Shown one piece after another: positions 1 to 9,015 of a stretch of 64,000 bases of DNA. The stretch lies in contig NZ_JAKCFC010000006.1 in the NCBI RefSeq assembly GCF_021916785.1, positions 248,001 to 312,000 on the forward strand, in the 5' to 3' direction. Made by a program: the position numbers and the translations under genes. Within the stretch, counting starts at the first letter, position 1. Each line of letters opens with the position of its first letter. The DNA is from Mycolicibacterium lacusdiani (lineage in GTDB: Bacteria; Actinomycetota; Actinomycetes; Mycobacteriales; Mycobacteriaceae). The notes under the pieces are model-generated. The model saw nothing but the letters and a program-made list of their open reading frames with translations. It ran no database searches and was not told the DNA's origin.

Positions 1-235
1 TTCGCCATTCACACCCTGCGAAAGGTATTCGGACAATGACGATCACCGTTGTCGCCGAGAAGTCGACTTTGGTCCATCTGTGCTTGATTGTGACGACGGC
101 TCAAGGTCTGGACACCGGCATCGTCACCGATCCTGGCGCGACGTGCCATGGAACCACCGTCGCCCAGAATAGTCCTGTAATTAGGCATGTTTCGGTGATT
201 CCCGACGTGAAGTTCGGAGACAGGGTGGCAGCCCA
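1..235. other. unassigned sequence before the first gene
   Basis: No recognisable gene. An open frame of 67 codons (36-239, plus) ends inside the start of the SDR gene with a GTGA-type overlap, which could mean translational coupling. Its sequence matches no family I know and it has no convincing ribosome binding site, so I do not call it as a gene. Otherwise I see only leader or promoter sequence. Confidence 0.4.
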
Positions 236-961
236 GTGAGCAATGAACTGATCGGCTATCGAGCCCTGGTCACCGGTGGCACCGCCGGCATCGGCCTGGC
301 GTGCACGCGCCTGCTCGCTCAGGCAGGGGCCAGTGTGGTTTTCACCGGCAGAGACCGCCGACGTGGGGAATCCGTTGCCGCGCAACTCGGAGCGGCGCAG
401 TTCCGGGCTGCTGATATGGCCGATCTCGACGAGGTGAGAGCCATGGCGCAAGAAGTCGGTCCGGTCGACATCCTGGTGAACAACGCGGCCTACTTCCCAG
501 GTTCGCTCACCGTAGATCAGGACCCTGCGGCTTTCGATACAGCGTTCGCAACCAACGTTCGTGGCGCCTATTTCTTGGTTGCCGCCCTCGTCCCTCACAT
601 GCTCGCCCAAGGCGGCGGCAGCATCGTCAACATCACGTCGATGGTGGCGTTCAAAGGTGTGCCGGGCGCCTCCACCTACAGCGCCTCCAAAGCTGCGCTG
701 GAATCACTGACGCGGTCATGGTCAGCCGAATTCGGCGGCTCGGGTGTCCGCGTCAACAGCGTCGCACCCGGCCCCACCAACACCGAGGGTGTCCGGGCGG
801 AATGGGGAGACACTAACGACGAACTTGGGCGCGCGCTGCCGCTGGGGCGTACCGCTGAGCCTGACGAGATTGCCGAGGCCGTTCTGTTCCTGTCCTCCCC
901 GCGTGCGAAGTTCATCACGGGGTCGACCCTGCACGTTGATGGTGGAGGCAGCGCTGTATGA
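236..961 (+). CDS. SDR family NAD(P)-dependent oxidoreductase
   Basis: Cytosolic classical short-chain dehydrogenase/reductase of 241 residues, the normal length. The N-terminal cofactor motif TGGTAGIG is at about residues 13-20, NNAA is near residue 83, and the catalytic YSASK lies near residue 147. The C-terminus ends in the usual TGSTLHVDGG. It probably reduces or oxidises a small carbonyl/alcohol substrate; the substrate cannot be read from sequence. The start is GTG, with only a weak purine stretch upstream. It is a clear paralogue of the SDR at 5627-6325 in the same island. The family is certain, the specific reaction unknown. Confidence 0.85.
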   Translation: MSNELIGYRALVTGGTAGIGLACTRLLAQAGASVVFTGRDRRRGESVAAQLGAAQFRAADMADLDEVRAMAQEVGPVDILVNNAAYFPGSLTVDQDPAAFDTAFATNVRGAYFLVAALVPHMLAQGGGSIVNITSMVAFKGVPGASTYSASKAALESLTRSWSAEFGGSGVRVNSVAPGPTNTEGVRAEWGDTNDELGRALPLGRTAEPDEIAEAVLFLSSPRAKFITGSTLHVDGGGSAV

Positions 962-1316
962 CGAATCGAAATACGCCGGGCTGACGAACACCCTCACGGT
1001 GGGGCAGAGCGTAACTTCACCACAAACCCCCGGAGATGCCGACGTTATGACCGTGGTCATCAAGTGACCGCCAGGAGGCTGCCGCGCTCCTCCACACCGA
1101 CTCCGCGGAGCAACGGCGCTGACGTCCTAAACGGGAGAGGGCTTCAAGAAACGCTCAAAGCACCGACGTACCGGCCGCAATGGATGCTCCATCGCGTCGT
1201 GCGCGGCGCAGTGCCCAACCCGGCATCTGACAGCCAGGTAGCACAACGATGTAGTCGTCCGTATCGCCACCGTTCAATACCGCTGCCATGTGTCGGCGTC
1301 GTACGAAGGGGTTTCA
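962..1316. other. intergenic region with a short inverted repeat
   Basis: This 355-base stretch separates the SDR from the epimerase gene, and no convincing coding frame is present. ATGACC (1047-1052) and GGTCAT (1055-1060) form an inverted repeat with a 2-base spacer, large enough to be a half-site pair for a small regulator. The ribosome binding site of the next gene (AAGGGG, 1306-1311) lies at the right end. Confidence 0.4.
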
Positions 1317-2342
1317 ATGATTGACCAACCAACGGTTCTTGTCACCGGTGCTGCCGGCTACGTGGGAAGCCACGTAGTCAGTCAGTTACTCCGTCAAGGG
1401 CACACCGTTCGTGCTGCCGTCCGTAGCGAGCGACGCGCGCAGGACGTCCGCGACATCCTTGCCGCTGAGCACCTCGACGCTCGCCGCGTCCAGTTCGCGC
1501 TGGCCGATCTTACGAGCGACGAAGGCTGGGGTGCGGCGTCAGATGGGGCACGTTACGTGCTGCACATCGCCTCGCCGTTCCCGGCCGAAGCGCCGCAAAG
1601 CGACGACGAAATCATTGTGCCGGCGCGCGACGGAACGCTGCGGGTCTTGCGGCATGCACGTGACGCTGGCTGCGAGAAGGTCGTGCTCACCTCATCATTC
1701 GCGGCAGTCGGCTACTCCCCGAAAGCCGGCGACCAGTGGTCTGAGCAAGACTGGACCGATCCCGCGAGCGAAAACACCGCCTATATCCGCTCTAAAGCGA
1801 TCGCTGAACGCGCAGCGTGGGATTTCATTGCTCACGAAGGGGGTGGCCTGCGGCTCACCACACTCGCTCCGGTCGGCATCTTCGGCCCCACTATCGGAAC
1901 TCACCTTTCGACCTCAGTGAAATTCATCCAGTCCATGCTCACCGGAGAACTTAAACGTGTGGTGCCCCAATACTTCGGCGTGGTTGATGTCCGTGATGTC
2001 GCCTCGGCGCACCTGCAGGCGATGATCAACGACGGTGCATCCGGGGAACGGATCCTCCTTGTCGCAGATGGGCCGCCGCAGAGCTTCCTTGGACTCGCCC
2101 ACATTCTGCGCGACGGTTTGGGCGAAGCTGCGTCGCAGGTCACCACGGATGAGTACAGCGACGAGGAAGTACGCCAACTCGCCACGACGGTGCCGGCACT
2201 TCGTGAGGCGCTCACGCAGCTGGGACGGCGCCCACAGATCACAAACGCGAAAGCCAAGTCCGTGCTCGGATGGTCTCCACGCCCGGTGAGCGAGACGATC
2301 ATCGACACTGCTCGTTCGCTGTTCGAAAGAGATTTTGTTTAG
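1317..2342 (+). CDS. NAD-dependent epimerase/dehydratase, dihydroflavonol-reductase-like
   Basis: Extended-SDR protein of 341 residues. The Rossmann motif TGAAGYVGSH is near residue 9 and the catalytic Tyr-x-x-x-Lys appears as YIRSK near residue 160. The fold and length match the dihydroflavonol-4-reductase/aldehyde reductase group, which reduces aldehydes or ketones with NADPH. The in-frame GTG at 1290 would add nine residues, but ATG 1317 has an AAGGGG ribosome site six bases upstream and puts the Rossmann strand at the usual place, so it is chosen. Monocistronic, converging on the LuxR gene. The 295 bases to the next gene show nothing recognisable. Substrate unknown. Confidence 0.85.
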   Translation: MIDQPTVLVTGAAGYVGSHVVSQLLRQGHTVRAAVRSERRAQDVRDILAAEHLDARRVQFALADLTSDEGWGAASDGARYVLHIASPFPAEAPQSDDEIIVPARDGTLRVLRHARDAGCEKVVLTSSFAAVGYSPKAGDQWSEQDWTDPASENTAYIRSKAIAERAAWDFIAHEGGGLRLTTLAPVGIFGPTIGTHLSTSVKFIQSMLTGELKRVVPQYFGVVDVRDVASAHLQAMINDGASGERILLVADGPPQSFLGLAHILRDGLGEAASQVTTDEYSDEEVRQLATTVPALREALTQLGRRPQITNAKAKSVLGWSPRPVSETIIDTARSLFERDFV

Positions 2343-2637
2343 CACGCCCCAGATCGCCGACGGCGCAACCCTGCTTCGGTCCGGTGCGCACCGATGGTTT
2401 TCTTGGTGAGCCAAACGAGCACTAGTCATGCGGTGATTGCATGTCCCGGGGATCACCTCAGATACTCCGACTAGGGGAGATGGCGAGTCGGCGCTGGAAT
2501 CAAACCAGAGGGCTCCGGACCAAGCCGGAGCTGGACCTGGCGTGCACAATTGCTGTGGGCCGGCCGGGCCATGTCTTGGCGAAAGCCCTGCTGTTGGCGC
2601 GCGCTGCTTTGCGAGCCGTCTCCGCGTCGAAGGTCGG

Positions 2638-5412
2638 CTAACTGAGCTTCTGGCGTAGTGCGCGCCGCGAGCGAATCCCCAACTTGGTGAATACCTTTCG
2701 CAGATGCCATTCCACTGTATGGGCGCTGAGGAATAACTGGCCGGCAATCTCCTGGTTGGTCAGGCCTTGCTTCGCCAGTTCCGCGATCTGCTGTTCCTGT
2801 GGACTCAGCTGGTCCCCTTTGGTGGTGGGCTGTTTGCGGGCTTTCTGACCGGCGGCCTGCAATTCCCGGCGGGCCCGCTCTGCGAAGGCCATTGAACCGA
2901 ACTGGACGAACTGTTCATGGGCGATCCGCAGCGGTTCACGTGCAGCGGTCGCAGGACCGTTACGGCGCAGCCACTCCCCGTACAGCAGGCGTGCACGGGC
3001 CAGAGCCACCGCATGCGAAGTTGCTTCGAAGTGCCGGATCGCTTCCTCGTATAGCGATTTCGCCTGCTCCCCGTTGCACAGCAATGCCTGCGATCGCGCA
3101 AGCGAGCCCAGAGCGCGCGGTGTGCCGGCCGCCCGTGTCCGGTCCTGGAGGGATTCGAGAGCCTGCTCGGCAAGCAGTCGGTCATCGGTTCGCACTGCGG
3201 CCTCGATGATCTCGGTCAGTAACTCAGGATGGAAGCCCAGATCGTCGTACTCGAAGGCGCTGCGTGCTGCGGCCAGAGCCTGCGGGTAGCGGGCCAGTCC
3301 GTTGTTCACCACTGCGGTGGCGTAGTGCGCCAGCCCGACGAACCGCCCCTCGCCCCGTGCCCGTCCGGACGCGATCGCCGCCGCAGCCAGTCGTGCGACC
3401 TCGGGTTCGTCGCCCTTCCATGCCGTCACGATCATCCGGTGATACTTCAACGGCGCATAGCCGATGGCGATCGACAGGTCGTTGGCTTCGGCGACAAGGC
3501 CACTGGCCGTGGCTAGTTCACCCATTTCGAAGTGTGCGCCGGCACGGGACAGCAGCGCCGCAGGCATCAGCGCTAGCGCACCGGCGTCGGTGGCCACCTC
3601 TACGGCGTGCAAGGAGATCTCGCTCCAGCCGTCGTCCCAGGTTTCGTGGATCAATGATTCGTGGACGATAGGAAACGCCCGCCAGAACCATCCCGATTCG
3701 GTCGCCTTTGCGCGGGTCGACTCCTTGAGCGCATCCACCGCACGGCGCATGGCGGGCATCGCTTGCACCGCACCGACGGCCAATCGTTGGGCCAGCGCGT
3801 GGGTGACCAGCTCCAGCGGGCCGTGTGGTGTCAGCTCGTTGAGTGCCGCCCAGGCCGCCGTGGCGACCTCAGTCGTCAAGCCATCTGCGCTGCGACCGAC
3901 ATACATCGCGGTGCTCAGCGCCTCCAGGTAGGCCTCGACGGCCAGGGTTCTGTCGTGTGGCGCCAACTGCTCGGCTACTGCGATGAATTGCGTGACGGCC
4001 TCGGCAAGGGCGGCAGGGTCGCCGTCTGCGCGAGCTGAGGCGAAGGACAGCCGGGTATGCAGCTGGGCCAACCGTGCCCGCTGAAAGCAGGTTAACGGGC
4101 CGCGCTCGGCCGTCGACAGCAGGCGATGAGCGGCGGCGAAGGAGGCCAGTTCGCGGTGCGCCTCGGCGGCGGCCAGCGCCCGCTCACTGCGGATGGAAGG
4201 ATCCGGAGTTAATTCGACGGCGCGTGTCAGAAACGCTGCCACCGCGGCGGTTCCACCGCGCTGCCGGGCCCGCTCTGCAGACACGACCAGTTCAAGGGCG
4301 ACCTGCTCGTCCCCGGAATCGGTAGCCAGCGCGCGATGCCAGGCCCGCCGATCGGGGTCGATGGCAGGGTCGGTTACCGCAGCCAGCGCGCCATGGGCGG
4401 TGCGCCGTTGCTCGACGGACGCCACCCCGTAGGCCGCAGATCGTGCCAGCGGGTGATGAAACTGCACCCGGGTGTCGAACTCGACGAGACCAGCGTCTTG
4501 GGCGGGAGTCATGCTCGTCGGTTTCAGATCCAGATGCGCCAGCGCACGCAGCAGCAGCGCTGGGTCTCCCACCGGTTCGGCGGCCGCGACCAGGAGGAAT
4601 GTCCGCGTCTCGTCGGGCAGGTTCTCGATCAATCGTCGGTAGCGCTGCTCGACTCCGAGCCCGGGCGAACGCATCCGGCTGCGCTGCACGCCGACGGTGG
4701 CGTCGAAGGCATCGACACTCTTCGGACTCTCCAGAAGCGCCAAAGGATTTCCTCGCGACTCGGCGACGATTCGATCGCGCATCGCCGAATCCAGACGCCC
4801 CGGGAACGTCGACTCCAGCAGCCTACGAGCATCGGCGTCGTCGAGCCCTCCTACTCTTAGAGTGGGCAGATCCGCAGTGCCGTCGATTGGTGTGCGCAGC
4901 GCGAACACCAACCCGACAGACTCTGCATGTAGTCGACGCGCGACGAAGAACAACGTCTGCGTGGACACCTGATCTAGCCACTGCACATCGTCGACCATGC
5001 ACAGCACCGGCCGGTCCTGTGCCGCGGCGGCCAGGAGTCCCAGGATCGCCAGCCCCACCAGGAAACGGTCCGGCGGTGCACCGGTGTCGCTGAGACCGAA
5101 AGCCCTCTCCAATGCCTTCCGCTGAGGGTGCGGCAGGCCCGATCGGAACTCCATCACCGGTGTGCACAGCTGCTGGAGCCCGGCGAATGCCAACTCCATG
5201 TCCGATTCCACACCGACCGCGCTCAACACAGTGCAGTCCAATGCAGATTCCCGGAGGTGGTGTAGCAACGCCGTCTTGCCGATACCGGCCTCACCGAGCA
5301 GCACCAGCACCTCACTGCGCCCCGACCGAAGCGAGACCAGCATGTCCTGCAGTGTGTGGCTCTCAGCGGCGCGACCGGGCAACGCGGCACTGCTGGGATC
5401 GGAGATCGCCAC
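2638..5412 (-). CDS. large ATP-binding LuxR (LAL) family transcriptional regulator
   Basis: A 924-residue MalT-like regulator. An N-terminal AAA/STAND ATPase domain carries Walker A GEAGIGKT (residues 40-47) and Walker B LCMVDD (about 137-142). A long helical, TPR-like middle follows, and a LuxR helix-turn-helix occupies the last 60 residues (LSPQEQQIAELAKQGLTNQEIA, with HTVEWHLRKVFTKLGI). Such proteins integrate an inducer and ATP and activate transcription. The start is GTG without a strong ribosome site; no better in-frame start exists upstream. It is divergent from the SDR at 5627, and the 35-bp palindrome at 5520-5554 lies between them, making that element its likely operator. Inducer unknown. 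Confidence 0.88.
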   Translation of the reverse strand: MAISDPSSAALPGRAAESHTLQDMLVSLRSGRSEVLVLLGEAGIGKTALLHHLRESALDCTVLSAVGVESDMELAFAGLQQLCTPVMEFRSGLPHPQRKALERAFGLSDTGAPPDRFLVGLAILGLLAAAAQDRPVLCMVDDVQWLDQVSTQTLFFVARRLHAESVGLVFALRTPIDGTADLPTLRVGGLDDADARRLLESTFPGRLDSAMRDRIVAESRGNPLALLESPKSVDAFDATVGVQRSRMRSPGLGVEQRYRRLIENLPDETRTFLLVAAAEPVGDPALLLRALAHLDLKPTSMTPAQDAGLVEFDTRVQFHHPLARSAAYGVASVEQRRTAHGALAAVTDPAIDPDRRAWHRALATDSGDEQVALELVVSAERARQRGGTAAVAAFLTRAVELTPDPSIRSERALAAAEAHRELASFAAAHRLLSTAERGPLTCFQRARLAQLHTRLSFASARADGDPAALAEAVTQFIAVAEQLAPHDRTLAVEAYLEALSTAMYVGRSADGLTTEVATAAWAALNELTPHGPLELVTHALAQRLAVGAVQAMPAMRRAVDALKESTRAKATESGWFWRAFPIVHESLIHETWDDGWSEISLHAVEVATDAGALALMPAALLSRAGAHFEMGELATASGLVAEANDLSIAIGYAPLKYHRMIVTAWKGDEPEVARLAAAAIASGRARGEGRFVGLAHYATAVVNNGLARYPQALAAARSAFEYDDLGFHPELLTEIIEAAVRTDDRLLAEQALESLQDRTRAAGTPRALGSLARSQALLCNGEQAKSLYEEAIRHFEATSHAVALARARLLYGEWLRRNGPATAAREPLRIAHEQFVQFGSMAFAERARRELQAAGQKARKQPTTKGDQLSPQEQQIAELAKQGLTNQEIAGQLFLSAHTVEWHLRKVFTKLGIRSRRALRQKLS

Positions 5413-5519
5413 GATCGAGTTGGCCGCCTCATCGGAACGTCGGATGCGGCCAACGCCGCTGGCCGCGGTACGAGCAAATTATTTCATGCCGAGTCTGGGG
5501 CTGCAGAGCTACCCGCGCT

Positions 5520-5554
5520 CGGCAGGGACTACGGGTTTTCCGTGGTCCCTGCCG
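5520..5554. promoter_or_regulatory. long palindrome, candidate LuxR-regulator operator (copy 1)
   Basis: Two 15-base arms with a single mismatch flank the 5-base spacer GTTTT; the core arms read GGGACTACGG and CCGTGGTCCC. The element sits between the divergent LuxR and SDR genes, about 72 bases before the SDR start. A 26-base stretch of it (5526-5551) recurs identically on the opposite strand at 11621-11646. Position and symmetry fit an activator or repressor site. That the adjacent LuxR protein binds it is inference. Confidence 0.65.
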
Positions 5555-5626
5555 TTGACGTACCTGTCACTGTCGACACGCGGTGCATGAGCCCGACGCA
5601 ACCGATCCACAGATTGAGGGCACGTG

Positions 5627-6325
5627 ATGAGCGAATTAGAACTCTCGGGACTAACCGCGCTGGTAACCGGCGGGACCTCAGGCATCGGATTGGCCACCGC
5701 GCGGTTGCTGCGGCAGGCCGGCGCCCACGTCATCATCAGCGGCCGCGACGCCCGTCGTGGAAGTGTCGCCGCCTCCGATATCGGAGGCGGCACCCGATTC
5801 ATTGCTGCGGACATGGCCGACCTGGAATCCGTCGACTATCTGGCGGGCCAGGCCCCCATCGACATCCTGGTCAATACCGCGGCCGCCGCGCCCCGGGCAC
5901 TGTCGGTCGACCATGACATCGACTGCTTCACCAAAACCTACGACACCAACGTGCGCGGCCTTTACTACCTGGTGGCCGAGGTCGCTTTGGGGATGATCCG
6001 CCACGGCGGCGGAGTGATCGTCAACGTCACCTCGGCGCCCGCGTCCAAAGGGACACCGGGCGCATCCACCTACAGCTCCACCAAGGCAGCCGTTGAATCC
6101 CTGACACGCACCTGGGCCGTAGAGTTCGGTAGCCACCGCATCAGAGTCAACAGCGTGGCACCGGGGCCCACGGCCACCGACATCGTGCTGAGTCCGGAGA
6201 TACCGCTGGGCCGCCTCGCGCACCCCGCCGAAGTCGCCGAAGCCATACTTTTTCTCGCTTCACCGCGCGCGAGCTTCATCACCGGGGTCACCCTGTTTGT
6301 CGACGGCGGAGCAACTGTGGCCTAA
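5627..6325 (+). CDS. SDR family oxidoreductase, paralogue of the first SDR
   Basis: Classical SDR of 232 residues. The cofactor motif TGGTSGIG is near residue 12 and the catalytic YSSTK near residue 145; the C-terminus is TGVTLFVDGG. It is close in sequence to the SDR at 236-961, so the two arose by duplication. A GTG lies one codon upstream (5624), but ATG 5627 has the better spacing from GAGGG at about 5616-5620. It is transcribed away from the LuxR gene and is the first gene downstream of the palindrome at 5520-5554, so it is probably a target of that regulator. Substrate unknown. A 206-base convergent gap without visible genes follows. Confidence 0.85.
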   Translation: MSELELSGLTALVTGGTSGIGLATARLLRQAGAHVIISGRDARRGSVAASDIGGGTRFIAADMADLESVDYLAGQAPIDILVNTAAAAPRALSVDHDIDCFTKTYDTNVRGLYYLVAEVALGMIRHGGGVIVNVTSAPASKGTPGASTYSSTKAAVESLTRTWAVEFGSHRIRVNSVAPGPTATDIVLSPEIPLGRLAHPAEVAEAILFLASPRASFITGVTLFVDGGATVA

Positions 6326-6531
6326 GTCCGGCACGACCAACGTCTCCAAGCAGACTTGGCTAGATAAATCGCCCGGCCATGTGCCGGTACTGCCGCCCGG
6401 TTGCGTCGGTAGGCGCACACTCCGACAAGACCCTCATCCCGCACTGCGTAGTCGGTATACCCGCGGAGCTACGCCGGAACTGGCGGGGACAGTCGGGGCG
6501 CCTCATCGCGCTGATTCGCTCGGATCGGCAG

Positions 6532-7179
6532 TCAGGCTGCGCTCTCATCGTCGATCGTCCATAAAGCGTCGATCTCGGCGTGGGCGCGCAGCAGGCTTTC
6601 CTTGGCCAGCGGCTGCAGGTGTGCCATCGCCGGTTCGGTGGCGGACAGGGTGAGTTCGGCGGTGATGATGCGCGGAACGAGGCCGGTCATCGAAACACCG
6701 TGGGCGAGCCAGGATTCGGCGTGGTCCCAGCCGTGCCGCGGGGTGCCGGGCCCGTAGCCTCCACCGCGGCTTTCCAAGACGATGAACTCGGTGTCACCGA
6801 GCAGACTGGTGCCATCGGGGGCGTATGACACTCCGATGGCGATGATGTGGTCGACCCAGGTCTTGATCAGGCTCGGTGCGCCCCAGTTGTAGACGGGCAT
6901 GCCCAGGATCACGGTGTCGGCGGCCTTGATCTCGTCGATCAGCGTCTTGCTCAATGCGTAGGTGCGGGCCTGGGCTGGGGTGTGCTGTTCGGGCGGTGTC
7001 ATCAACGCCAACCCGTTCTCGGCGTCCAAGTGCGGCACCGGGTTCGCCGCCAAATCTCGATAGGTGACGGTGCCTTCGGGGTGGGCCGCACGCCACTGCC
7101 CGGCGGCGCGGGCGGTGAGTGCACGGCTCACCGAGTTCTCGGCGCGGACGGAGGAATCGATGTGGAGGAGGTGGTTCAT
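6532..7179 (-). CDS. FMN-dependent NADH-azoreductase family protein
   Basis: Flavodoxin-2 fold quinone/azo reductase of 215 residues, normal for AzoR. Visible signatures are the phosphate-binding SSVRAENSVSRAL near the N-terminus, MPVYNWGAPSLIKTWVDHI around residues 90-110 and ESRGGGYGPG near residue 140. The family reduces quinones and azo bonds by two-electron transfer from NAD(P)H via FMN, usually as a detoxification step in the cytosol. An in-frame start at 7227 would overlap the preceding cupin gene; ATG 7179 has AGGACG upstream and leaves a 28-base gap, so it is preferred. It probably shares an operon with the cupin at 7208-7717. Confidence 0.82.
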   Translation of the reverse strand: MNHLLHIDSSVRAENSVSRALTARAAGQWRAAHPEGTVTYRDLAANPVPHLDAENGLALMTPPEQHTPAQARTYALSKTLIDEIKAADTVILGMPVYNWGAPSLIKTWVDHIIAIGVSYAPDGTSLLGDTEFIVLESRGGGYGPGTPRHGWDHAESWLAHGVSMTGLVPRIITAELTLSATEPAMAHLQPLAKESLLRAHAEIDALWTIDDESAA

Positions 7180-7207
7180 AGTCGTCCTGTCGGCTGAGGG
7201 TTGCTGA

Positions 7208-7717
7208 TCAGAGGAAGAAGCTGTCATGACGTTGGTTCCATTCGATGCGCTGTTCGTCGGTCAGCTCCGCAAGATGCTTGAGGCCCTCGAAATAGGCCTC
7301 ACGTGGTGCGCCCGGCGCAAACAGAATCAGGAACTCAGCAGCGTCGTCGGTTTCATTGCGGAAGCCGTGGATGCCACCGGGCGGGACGAAGAGGAAGTCG
7401 CCCTGTGTGGCATCGATCCATTTGTCGCCGTCGTACAACCGCATGCCGCCGGTCAGGACGTAGAACGCCTCAGAAATAGCTTTGTGGTAGTGCGCGGCGG
7501 CACCGGCAGCACGTGGGCCCAGTTCGACGCGGTACAGACCGTAATCACCCGCTGAGGTTTTCTGATCGACCAGATAGTGGAATTTCGATGTTCCTACGGC
7601 GTAATCCTCGGGGGCATCGCCGCGGCGCACGATCGCGCTGATCTCCCGATCCCCGTCAAACCTCGCCGGCGGGTATGGCGGGACGTCCATGATGGTTTTC
7701 GGGCTCCATAGTGACAT
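7208..7717 (-). CDS. cupin domain-containing protein
   Basis: A 169-residue single-domain cupin. Motif 1 is in the segment AAAHYHKAISEAFYVLTGGM, with His-x-His and Glu metal ligands, and motif 2 is in FVPPGGIHGFRN, with the third His. The protein has no signal peptide. Cupins of this size bind a metal and act as dioxygenases, isomerases or sensors; which applies here cannot be read. It lies 28 bases upstream of the azoreductase, so the two are likely co-transcribed. It differs from the second island cupin at 9771-10178. Confidence 0.8.
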   Translation of the reverse strand: MSLWSPKTIMDVPPYPPARFDGDREISAIVRRGDAPEDYAVGTSKFHYLVDQKTSAGDYGLYRVELGPRAAGAAAHYHKAISEAFYVLTGGMRLYDGDKWIDATQGDFLFVPPGGIHGFRNETDDAAEFLILFAPGAPREAYFEGLKHLAELTDEQRIEWNQRHDSFFL

Positions 7718-7851
7718 GACTTCTCCTTCAAGTCTTTTCGTGGGTATCGGTCATTCGCTTGGACCCGCCCCGGTCAGGCTGAAAGCAAAGGGCACCGACC
7801 GCGAGACTGCGCAGCTGCTCCGGACAGGGATCGCGTGTCATCTGGCCTTCC

Positions 7852-8532
7852 TCAGGCCGGCAACTGTCGGGCCGCGAAGGTGGCCGCCTGCTCGGCCATG
7901 CCGTTGACCGCGTACAGACTGTGCGCGGCCCGGTCGAGGCTGCCGGCCTCACATACTGGGTCCTGCGGCGCGCATAGATCGAGCGTCTTGTCCACGAAGG
8001 CGGCGCCCATGGTGATCGGCGGGGCGGTTCGGTTGACCAGGCCGACGACGGCCGCCGATGGCTTGCCGAACAGCACGACCGCCACAATGCGGTCGCGTTG
8101 AGATGCGCCAAGGGTTTCCGTGATACCAGGGGGTAGAACGACCCCCTCGGGGATCGAGTCCATGGTCACATAGGCGTTGACCGCTGCGCCTTGAGAGTAA
8201 CCGCCCAGGATGATCTGGGTACTCGGGCACGAGTCGACCACGGCGCGGATCCTGTTGCTGGAGTCGACAATTCCATCGACGGCACGCGCGAAGTCCAGTG
8301 ATGCGGGGTAATTCACCGCGTAAACACCGAGCGTTCGATCACCGATTCGCGGACGTAGTGAGTTCACGAATGCGTCCCCGGTTCGGCCAATGCCCGGGGC
8401 TTCGAAAGTGCCGCGCGCGAAGATCACTTCGACGTCCTCGCACGAGGCGGCCGCAGCGGGCGCGACAGCCGGGCCGACCGGCACCAGCGCCAGCACGCCC
8501 GCGGCAACCGCGGCGCCGATATTCCGCCGCAT
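7852..8532 (-). CDS. secreted cutinase family esterase
   Basis: Cutinase (Cut1-7-like) of 226 residues. A Sec signal peptide ends near AAA-SCEDVE at about residue 29. The nucleophile elbow GYSQG gives Ser113, followed by CAPQDPVC with Asp191 and His204 in AHSLY, completing the Ser-Asp-His triad. Paired cysteines match the family disulfides. Mycobacterial members hydrolyse fatty-acid esters, phospholipids or polymers outside the cell. It is a single gene between the cupin and a broken ICL-like gene. Catalytic residues are intact, so it should be active. Confidence 0.9.
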   Translation of the reverse strand: MRRNIGAAVAAGVLALVPVGPAVAPAAAASCEDVEVIFARGTFEAPGIGRTGDAFVNSLRPRIGDRTLGVYAVNYPASLDFARAVDGIVDSSNRIRAVVDSCPSTQIILGGYSQGAAVNAYVTMDSIPEGVVLPPGITETLGASQRDRIVAVVLFGKPSAAVVGLVNRTAPPITMGAAFVDKTLDLCAPQDPVCEAGSLDRAAHSLYAVNGMAEQAATFAARQLPA

Positions 8533-8633
8533 CAGCGCCAGCCTCCCAACGTCCGGTGGGTCTTGGCCGTCAGAGCGTTGTCGTGGGCAATCAGCCCGCA
8601 GCTCGATTCGGCACGGGGCCGGCCCTGCACGTT

Positions 8634-8882
8634 GCCTGCCGTGGTCATCTGCAAGTCCCGATCGAGCCTGCGCGCAGACGAATTGGCCTTCGTGCCGGTT
8701 CTACCGACGAGGTGGGCCATGGGCAGACCTCCGACCGCAAGCACCCGCGATCGGGCATCATCGTTGCACGGGCCCGGCCCGGCTCGCCAGACTGTGTGAC
8801 GCGCCGCCGAGTCACCGAGCCTGTGTAACTCAACCAGCGTCTCCGCTCGGCCCGCGCAATCACCCGATAAAGCTACGAGCAT
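8634..8882 (-). pseudogene. broken isocitrate lyase/PEP phosphonomutase-like gene
   Basis: The first 83 codons align without gaps to the N-terminus of the intact PEP-mutase-like protein at 11871-12638: AGRAETLVELHRLGD against AGRAEVLLGLHRPGD, and AVGGLPMAHLVGRT against TVGSKPLAHSMGKT. The stretch between (about residues 33-46) is scrambled, as if two compensating frameshifts had occurred. Homology stops at about 8634 and the remaining two thirds of the gene is absent. The ATG and a perfect AGGAG site upstream are still present, so decay is recent. Lost function: an ICL/PEPM-superfamily enzyme. Confidence 0.7.
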
Positions 8883-9015
8883 TGCGTTCTCCTAGGTTCG
8901 TAGCGTCGTGGATCAGGTCGGTAAGAGGGCTGTGCGAGAACGGGTCTGATGCGCGACGAGAGTGACGTGCATCGGAGGAGTCACCGGCGGCGAGGAACAA
9001 CGTGGCTGCAGTTGC

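Noticed and set aside
2343..2637. Small ORFs in the gap between the epimerase and LuxR genes
   Set aside because: No ribosome sites and no recognisable sequence; the frames on both strands are equally open.
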